A stretch of 8,460 nt of DNA from GCA-002701455 sp964342575 (lineage in GTDB: Bacteria > Pseudomonadota > Alphaproteobacteria > Thalassobaculales > Thalassobaculaceae): NCBI GenBank assembly GCA_964342575.1, contig CAYFGZ010000134.1:1-8460 (forward strand), in the 5' to 3' direction. A program made the position numbers and the translations under genes. The notes beneath the pieces were generated by a model. It was not told where the DNA came from. It was given only the letters and a program-made list of their open reading frames with translations, and searched no databases. How positions within the stretch are numbered: the stretch's first letter is position 1; each line of letters starts with the position of its first letter. Positions 4,676 to 8,460 of this stretch are shown in pieces.

Positions 4676-5647
4676 ATGAAGCTAAGTCAAGAACAGATCC
4701 AGAACTTCTACGCGATGGTCGGCCCGCCCGACGCGCACGGCTGCACCATGTGGCGCGGGTCGCGGCACGGGAAGCATGGCCAGTGGCGGGTCGGCGACTA
4801 CCACACCGCCCACATCGCCTCCTACGAGATCGCCTACGGCGCTGGCTCTGCGGAGGGCCTGGACGTTCACCACCTCTGCGAGAACGGCCTCTGCGTCAAT
4901 CCCTGGCACCTGGTCGCGATCACGCGCTCGCTGCATATGTGGATACACAGGAGCGGCCAGCGCAAGGAGCGCTGCGACTGGGGTCATGACCTAACCGACG
5001 AGGAGAACATCTACGTCATCCCGTCCACGGGTGAGCGGCAGTGCGCGATCTGCAAGCGCGAGAGGCGCAAGCGGGCGAAGCTGGTGCCCGAGGACCGTTG
5101 GTCGGGCATGGTTCGGATGACCTGCCCGCTTACCACGGGCGACTGTTGGGAGACCGTCAACCCGCGGGAGAACGGCTACCAGCAGATGAAGTACGAGGGC
5201 AAGGAGCGCGCCATGCACGTCGTTGGCTGGCTTCTAGCGGGCGAGGAGCTTCCCGAGGGATATGTCCTCCACCATCGCTGCAAGAACAAAGCCTGCGTGC
5301 GGCACGACCACCTAGAGGCGATGACGCGGGCGGAGCATCAGCGGCTGGAAGTCACAGGCTCGAAGGAGGAGCGGACCACCTGCCCGCATTGCGGCCGCCC
5401 CCTTGCGGGTGAGAATCTGTATCGGGACCCCAACGGCTCGCCTAGATGCCGCCACTGCCGGAACGTCAGCAACAGCGAGCGCAGGCGGAAGGCCGGGATC
5501 AAGCCGAAGCGCATGGCCACCGCTACGCACTGCGCCAACGGACACGAGAAGGCCGAGCACTGGCGGGTTCAGCCCGCTGGTCGTGGCGTCTGCCGCGTGT
5601 GCGAGAGCGAGGGCAGAGCCAGGCGCAAGGCCAAGCTGGCGGCCTAG
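4676..5647 (+). CDS. Tandem HNH endonuclease with three zinc modules
   Basis: 323 residues with an internally duplicated layout. HNH domain 1 spans about 20-91 (H65-H66, C68, C73, N75, H78 in the HHxCxNxxCVNPxHL pattern). A zinc module with C100, H104, C123 and C126 follows. HNH domain 2 spans about 150-224 (H199-H200, C202, C207, H212), and here the Asn matching N75 is R209. Two more zinc modules follow: C236/C239 with C258/C261, and C286/H290 with C306/C309. HNH enzymes cut DNA with a metal-bound His; phage versions are homing or packaging-related nucleases. Two domains in one chain could cut both strands, or domain 2 may now only bind DNA. The start is fixed by AGAGAAGC next to the ATG and the promoter at 4652. 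The basic linkers after each zinc module suggest DNA contact. Confidence 0.88.
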   Translation: MKLSQEQIQNFYAMVGPPDAHGCTMWRGSRHGKHGQWRVGDYHTAHIASYEIAYGAGSAEGLDVHHLCENGLCVNPWHLVAITRSLHMWIHRSGQRKERCDWGHDLTDEENIYVIPSTGERQCAICKRERRKRAKLVPEDRWSGMVRMTCPLTTGDCWETVNPRENGYQQMKYEGKERAMHVVGWLLAGEELPEGYVLHHRCKNKACVRHDHLEAMTRAEHQRLEVTGSKEERTTCPHCGRPLAGENLYRDPNGSPRCRHCRNVSNSERRRKAGIKPKRMATATHCANGHEKAEHWRVQPAGRGVCRVCESEGRARRKAKLAA

Positions 5648-5692
5648 CGCCGGCGTAGAGACTTTGCAATAAGAAGAAAGAAGGAGTGGATC

Positions 5693-5869
5693 ATGGTGTT
5701 TTTGCTCGGCGGCCCGCTGGAAGCAATCTTCTGGCTGATCGTCTACCCGCTGCTGTCGATGGCGGCCCTGGCGCTCGTGTTCGGCGCGCTGGTGCTGGCG
5801 GCTAACGCTGTCTATGCCGTGTTCGAGGGCGTGCGGCGGCTGACAGACCGCGTTAGGGCGGTGCGTTGA
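5693..5869 (+). CDS. Small membrane peptide
   Basis: 58 residues, start set by AAGGAG 6 nt upstream. Residues about 11-44 are nearly all hydrophobic (IFWLIVYPLLSMAALALV onward) and could form one long helix or a tight hairpin broken at P19. A basic C-terminal tail follows (VRRLTDRVRAVR). There is no signal peptidase site that I can see. The positive tail would place the C-terminus in the cytoplasm. The role is unknown; a holin-like or inner-membrane accessory role is possible, but no lysin gene is nearby. It follows the HNH gene by 45 nt and is 1 nt from the next gene. Confidence 0.72.
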   Translation: MVFLLGGPLEAIFWLIVYPLLSMAALALVFGALVLAANAVYAVFEGVRRLTDRVRAVR

Positions 5870-5870
5870 G

Positions 5871-6122
5871 ATGGGCTCGATCCCGCTACGCGAGGCTAAG
5901 CCGGAGCCGGAGTTCGAGGCCGAACAGCTGGCAATCGTCGAGGAGCAGGCTAAGGAGCGCGATGCGGCACGCGAGGTCTATATCGCGGCCGATGAGCGGC
6001 TCACGCGCAACCTCGTCTCGCTGAGGGCTAAGGGCATATCCACGGCGGCCCTAGCCCAGGCCGCGAACCTAACGCGCGAGGCCGCAACGATGCGCATCTC
6101 GAGGGCGAACCGCGATGAGTAA
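5871..6122 (+). CDS. Small helix-turn-helix protein
   Basis: 83 residues. The N-terminal half is a charged helix (about 12-46). Residues about 48-79 read as a helix-turn-helix (LVSLRAKGIS, AALAQAANLT, REAATMRISRA), of the kind seen in sigma-like and phage HTH proteins. The ATG is 1 nt after the previous stop and has no good ribosome site, so translation is probably coupled. It overlaps the next gene by 8 nt. It is likely a DNA-binding regulator, with no known target. Confidence 0.75.
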   Translation: MGSIPLREAKPEPEFEAEQLAIVEEQAKERDAAREVYIAADERLTRNLVSLRAKGISTAALAQAANLTREAATMRISRANRDE

Positions 6123-6330
6123 GCGGCTGTGGGGCACGACCGACATCGCCCGCGAGGTCGAGGTAGCCGTCAGTAGCGTCTATAACTGGCGCGACACGGG
6201 CCGGCTCGAGGGCGTCGAGTTCCCGAAGCCGGCGGCGCACAGCGGGAATGGCCCGCTCTGGGACCCGGACGACGTTCGGGACTTCGTGCGCGCCGTCCAG
6301 AAGAAGCGTCGCCGGCGGGGCTTGCCCTAG
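6115..6330 (+). CDS. AlpA/MerR-like winged-helix protein, possible excisionase
   Basis: 71 residues with the classic order of an AlpA/MerR-type DNA-binding domain: GTTDIAREVEVAVSSVYNW (helix-turn-helix, about 7-25), RDTGRLEGVEFPKP (wing), then LWDPDDVRDFVRAV (about 48-61) and a basic tail KKRRRRG. Proteins of this size and shape are excisionases or small phage regulators. No integrase is in the window to test that. It starts inside the previous gene (ATGAGTAA) and its stop overlaps the stop of the convergent gene at a shared CTAG. Confidence 0.78.
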   Translation: MSKRLWGTTDIAREVEVAVSSVYNWRDTGRLEGVEFPKPAAHSGNGPLWDPDDVRDFVRAVQKKRRRRGLP

Positions 6331-6875
6331 TCGGCGCGCTCTTCTTCCTGGAAGCGGCGCTCGAGGTCGCTTTCGGCCAGCTCGCGGGCGGCCAGTTCAT
6401 CGAGGAGATCTGAGGGTCGTTGTGTCTTCGGGCGGAGGGTTCCCGCCGCCGGCGACGCAGCGGCCCTTTTCTTCTCGTCGGCGCGCCGCCTTTTCTCATG
6501 GGCCTCGAGCGTGGTGAGGATCTCGTTTGCCGCCCGGATTTCCTCGCGCGTGAGCGGGCCCGAGTCGCGCTGCATCCGGCCGTTAAGGCGCATGGCCTGC
6601 TCCTTCAGTGCCTGGAGGACGAGCCGGCTGATCTCGTTGTAGGCAGTCTCCTCGGTGCCGGGGGCTATGTAGCTCCGGGGCATGCCGCGGCGCTCTTTTA
6701 GTCGCCGGGCGCGGTCCTTGACTGAGTTGTAGCCGATGTCGTAGGGCTTTGAGATGCCCAGCTCGACGTCACCCTCGTTTATCGCGTCGGTGATGTTGCG
6801 CAGGCTGCGGCCGTGGCAGAGGCCGGCCCAAATCGCCTCGCTTACCTCGAGGGGCCACTTGCTCTTAGCTGCCAT
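6327..6875 (-). CDS. Putative HTH protein with charged helical tail, unknown function
   Basis: 182 residues. The N-terminal part (about 9-60) has an HTH-like pattern (SEAIWAGLCHGRSLRNITDA, then YNSVKDRARRLKERRG). Residues about 75-135 form amphipathic helices (ISRLVLQALKEQ, LTREEIRAANEILTTLEAHE), and the C-terminus is very charged. That layout resembles small terminase subunits and some phage regulators, but no decisive motif is present. It lies 9 nt after the stop of the upstream gene in the same operon and has no clear ribosome site, so coupling is likely. It converges on the plus-strand operon with overlapping stop codons. Confidence 0.72.
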   Translation of the reverse strand: MAAKSKWPLEVSEAIWAGLCHGRSLRNITDAINEGDVELGISKPYDIGYNSVKDRARRLKERRGMPRSYIAPGTEETAYNEISRLVLQALKEQAMRLNGRMQRDSGPLTREEIRAANEILTTLEAHEKRRRADEKKRAAASPAAGTLRPKTQRPSDLLDELAARELAESDLERRFQEEERAD

Positions 6876-6884
6876 GCGCCGAGG

Positions 6885-7445
6885 TTAGCGGCGGTTCCGC
6901 TTGTTGTCGCCCTCGAGCCACTCGTTGACGTCCACGAGCGGGGTCTCGGTGATCTCGGCTATGGCCTCCGGCGTGGGCGTCCAGCCTGGAGGGGCCTTGC
7001 CGGCGAACTGGTGGAGCTTCTCGAGGTTGCGAAAGATAAGGCCGAAGGTGTCGTGGCGCTTGCGCTTGCCGTTCTTCTGGTGGCTGATGTAGGGGTCAAA
7101 CCTGGCTCCGGCTATCGCGTAGCAGCAGGTCTCGAACGAGGCGTTGCGGAGGCAGCTGTATACGCCGGCTAGGTCCGTCGCGTCGAGCTTGCGGCGGTTC
7201 TCCGTGGCCACCTGGTGGAGGTGGTGGAGCGCCTGGGCCTGGACGTAGAGCGGGTCGAGGCGGAGTTCGTCCTCCTGCTTCTTCGTGAGGCGGAGTATCT
7301 GGGCGCGCTTGGCCCGGAGATCCTTCTCCAGGCCCTTGATCATTTCCTCGTAGTGCGCGGCCTGGATCTCACAGTTGGGGCAATCCTTTGCCTCCGTTAC
7401 CGCGCCGGTGTCGGCGTCGAGGAGTTGGTAGCGCCGCTCGGTCAG
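6885..7445 (-). CDS. Conserved-looking phage protein with CPNC motif; probable CTG start
   Basis: 186 residues if it starts at the CTG (7443-7445) that overlaps the TGA of the upstream gene as CTGA. It is 152 if it starts at the first ATG, 7341-7343. I prefer the longer form: the 34 extra residues read as real protein (YQLLDADTG, a CPNC pair at 22-25) and join a charged helix without a break. No ATG, GTG or TTG lies in frame between the upstream stop and 7343. The C-terminal half carries SFETCCYAIAGARFDPY, then KRKRHDTFGLIFRNLEKL and FAGKAPPGW, a pattern I associate with hypothetical proteins of actinobacterial phages, often near replication genes. The function is unknown. Confidence 0.75.
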   Translation of the reverse strand: MTERRYQLLDADTGAVTEAKDCPNCEIQAAHYEEMIKGLEKDLRAKRAQILRLTKKQEDELRLDPLYVQAQALHHLHQVATENRRKLDATDLAGVYSCLRNASFETCCYAIAGARFDPYISHQKNGKRKRHDTFGLIFRNLEKLHQFAGKAPPGWTPTPEAIAEITETPLVDVNEWLEGDNKRNRR

Positions 7446-7843
7446 AACGGAAGGTCGTCGTCGGTCTTAGCCGCTTCCGCGCCGGCTGCCGGCAGGTCCG
7501 CGTCATCGACCAGCTGGTGGCTGGAACTCTCGCCGCCGTTCTTCTTGGCCAGCAGCTTCGAGATCAGATCCGAGGCCGCCTGCTTCGAGTCGGGGATATC
7601 CGACTCCTCGAGGCCAAGGCTGCGGAGCAGCTCCATTTGTTTTCTTGAGGTGTCCCCCTGCAGCTCCCCAAACTCCTTCTCATCCTCGGCACCGGGGCGG
7701 AGGCTGAACAGGAAGTCGATGTAGGCGCTTGCCTGCTTGCGGGAGGTCGGCCGGAGTTCGATGCCGTCGGCTTCGAGTTCGGCGCGAAGGGTCTTGATCA
7801 AATCGCCCTGCTTCTCGCTGAGGGCGGGAACGTCTGAGGACAT
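7442..7843 (-). CDS. DUF3072-like tandem-repeat protein ending in an SSB-type tail
   Basis: 133 residues. The ATG at 7843 is chosen because AAAGGAGAAGCC stands directly before it; a TTG nine codons upstream overlaps the promoter -10 and would not be transcribed. Two related repeats are visible, at about 8-48 (LSEKQGDLIKTL, then SRKQASAYIDFL) and 65-100 (SRKQMELLRSLGL, then SKQAASDLISKLL). They resemble DUF3072-type helical pairs. A flexible Ser/Ala/Asp linker ends in DDDLPF, nearly the DDDIPF tip of bacterial SSB that recruits DNA repair and replication enzymes. No OB fold is present, so it is not SSB itself. It is first in a three-gene operon, suggesting a replication or recombination module. 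Confidence 0.78.
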   Translation of the reverse strand: MSSDVPALSEKQGDLIKTLRAELEADGIELRPTSRKQASAYIDFLFSLRPGAEDEKEFGELQGDTSRKQMELLRSLGLEESDIPDSKQAASDLISKLLAKKNGGESSSHQLVDDADLPAAGAEAAKTDDDLPF

Positions 7844-7869
7844 GGCTTCTCCTTTGGTGGGGTCCGCCA

Positions 7870-7878
7870 ATCCTAGCA
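7870..7878 (-). promoter_or_regulatory. Extended -10 promoter for the SSB-tail operon
   Basis: On the minus strand TGCTAGGAT, 26 nt before the ATG at 7843. It is the same TGnTAGRAT type as the plus-strand promoters at 3204 and 4652. Transcription would start near 7863, after the alternative TTG start, which settles the gene's start at 7843. Confidence 0.62.
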
Positions 7879-7904
7879 GCCGGAGGCGGCGCTAGACTCA
7901 CCGA

Positions 7905-7928
7905 GCCGAGCCTAGTGGGGTGCTCGGC
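7905..7928. repeat. Inverted repeat between divergent promoters
   Basis: GCCGAGC (7905-7911) and GCTCGGC (7922-7928) flank a 10-nt spacer, one helical turn, between the leftward promoter at 7870 and the rightward -10 at 8002. It is a possible operator for both genes. Confidence 0.4.
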
Positions 7929-8001
7929 CCCGCCGCCGCCGCCTCGACCTTTCCCTCCGCTCCGAACGGCCGAGCGCGAGCGGCGGCTTGCCCAAGTTCG
8001 G

Positions 8002-8007
8002 TAAACT
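8002..8007 (+). promoter_or_regulatory. Candidate -10 box for the mIHF-like gene
   Basis: TAAACT, preceded by GTTCGG and followed by GG, similar in context to the other promoters but without the TG extension. It lies 31 nt before the ATG at 8039. No -35 is evident. Confidence 0.45.
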
Positions 8008-8038
8008 GGATAGACCCCACCACAACGAGGAGCGGAGC

Positions 8039-8383
8039 ATGAGCACAAAGACGCAGCCAATGGCTGCCCTGGAAGCCGCTAACGCGGTGCGGTCGGAGCG
8101 GGCCAAACTGAAGCGCAAGCTGCGGGGCGGCGAACTGAAGTTCGAGGATCTGGACCCGGAGCGGATCGAGACGATGCGCGTCATGGAGGTCCTTCGGGCG
8201 CTGCCCTGGCGTGGCCCGATCAAATCCACGGGCACGATGGCGCGCACCGACGCGGTGCGGCCGGCGAAGATCCTCCAGACGCTGCGCATCCCGCAGCAGG
8301 CCACGGTCGGCCAGGTAGTTAGGGCTGGGCGCTGGGAGCGGCTAGGCACGGTCGTACAGCGCGCAAACGGCTCGCAGCGGTGA
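8039..8383 (+). CDS. Integration host factor, actinobacterial type (mIHF-like)
   Basis: 114 residues; the start at 8039 follows GAGGAGCGGAGC. The order matches mIHF: an N-terminal helix AALEAANAVRSERAKLKRKL (9-28) with a GG turn, then MRVMEVLRALPWRG (46-59), then the DNA-binding helix-two-turn-helix-like part with AKILQTLRIPQQATVGQV (76-93). mIHF bends DNA and supports phage integration, nucleoid structure and gene control in actinobacteria; many of their phages carry a copy. Compared with what I recall of the M. tuberculosis protein, a stretch of about 10 residues (around 60-74, with STGTMARTDAVR) is inserted between ALPxxG and the KILxxL helix, and the C-terminus is longer. Its stop overlaps the start of the next gene. 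Confidence 0.83.
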   Translation: MSTKTQPMAALEAANAVRSERAKLKRKLRGGELKFEDLDPERIETMRVMEVLRALPWRGPIKSTGTMARTDAVRPAKILQTLRIPQQATVGQVVRAGRWERLGTVVQRANGSQR

Positions 8384-8460
8384 TGAGCCGCCCTGATCCC
8401 GAGGCGCTCGATAGGCCGGCGCAGCGGCGCGACTGGTATGTGCCCACGGCGCTGCCCGAC
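8383..8460 (+). CDS. Start of next gene, cut by the window edge
   Basis: The ATG at 8383-8385 shares one base with the TGA of the mIHF-like gene (TGATG), and the frame stays open for 26 codons to the edge (begins MSRPDPEALDRP, then RRDWYVPTALPD). It has no strong ribosome site of its own, so translation is probably coupled. The product is not recognisable from this fragment. Confidence 0.5.
   Translation, partial: MSRPDPEALDRPAQRRDWYVPTALPD

Noticed and set aside
5563..5577. GCGGG-TTCAG-CCCGC hairpin resembling a T-arm
   Set aside because: The loop has 5 nt and lacks TTCGANY, no acceptor stem flanks it, and it lies inside the well-supported HNH coding sequence.
4676..5647. IscB/TnpB-type nuclease with a guide RNA upstream
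   Set aside because: There is no RuvC domain or arginine-rich bridge. The protein is a short tandem HNH with zinc modules, and element 4 does not resemble an omega RNA.
1..8460. CRISPR array or insertion sequence
   Set aside because: No regularly spaced identical repeats of 25-40 nt, no transposase, and no terminal inverted repeats with target duplication were seen.

Overview
This window looks like part of an actinobacterial phage or prophage genome. It is GC-rich and packed with small genes that abut or overlap. It encodes an actinobacterial-type integration host factor (mIHF-like), a tandem HNH nuclease, small helix-turn-helix proteins and a protein with an SSB-type C-terminal tail. No virion structural gene, integrase, complete tRNA or rRNA is visible, so lytic phage, prophage and phage-derived element cannot be told apart.

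Layout. (1) 1-1727, minus strand: an in-frame but left-truncated fusion of a PD-(D/E)XK nuclease and a DEAH helicase, preceded by a small basic protein. (2) 1728-2649: about 0.9 kb without a convincing gene, holding a run of G tracts, an imperfect 145-bp-spaced direct repeat, a T-rich tract and a perfect hairpin. It separates the leftward and rightward modules and is a candidate control or origin region. (3) 2650-4660, plus strand: five small genes of unknown function, two of which are paralogous membrane proteins. They are punctuated by four copies of a 40-46 nt element that folds like the top half of a tRNA (acceptor stem plus a T-arm with a TTCGANY loop). Each copy starts 5-10 nt after a stop codon. 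This is the most unusual part of the window. (4) 4652-6330, plus strand: the tandem HNH/zinc-module protein, a one-helix or hairpin membrane peptide and two HTH proteins. (5) 6327-7878, minus strand: a three-gene operon of the SSB-tailed protein, a conserved-looking protein that probably starts at a CTG codon, and a putative HTH protein. (6) 7844-8460: a divergent promoter region, the mIHF-like gene and the first codons of the next gene.

Regulation visible in the sequence: several transcription units start from a shared extended -10 promoter type (TGnTAGRAT), and many genes use a stereotyped ribosome binding context (GGAGAAGC just before ATG). The tRNA-like elements lie at the 3' ends of cistrons, either inside an operon or just before a new promoter. 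I infer that they mark or process mRNA 3' ends. The fold is supported by compensatory base changes between copies; the function is not shown. All family assignments come from reading motifs by eye, without database searches.
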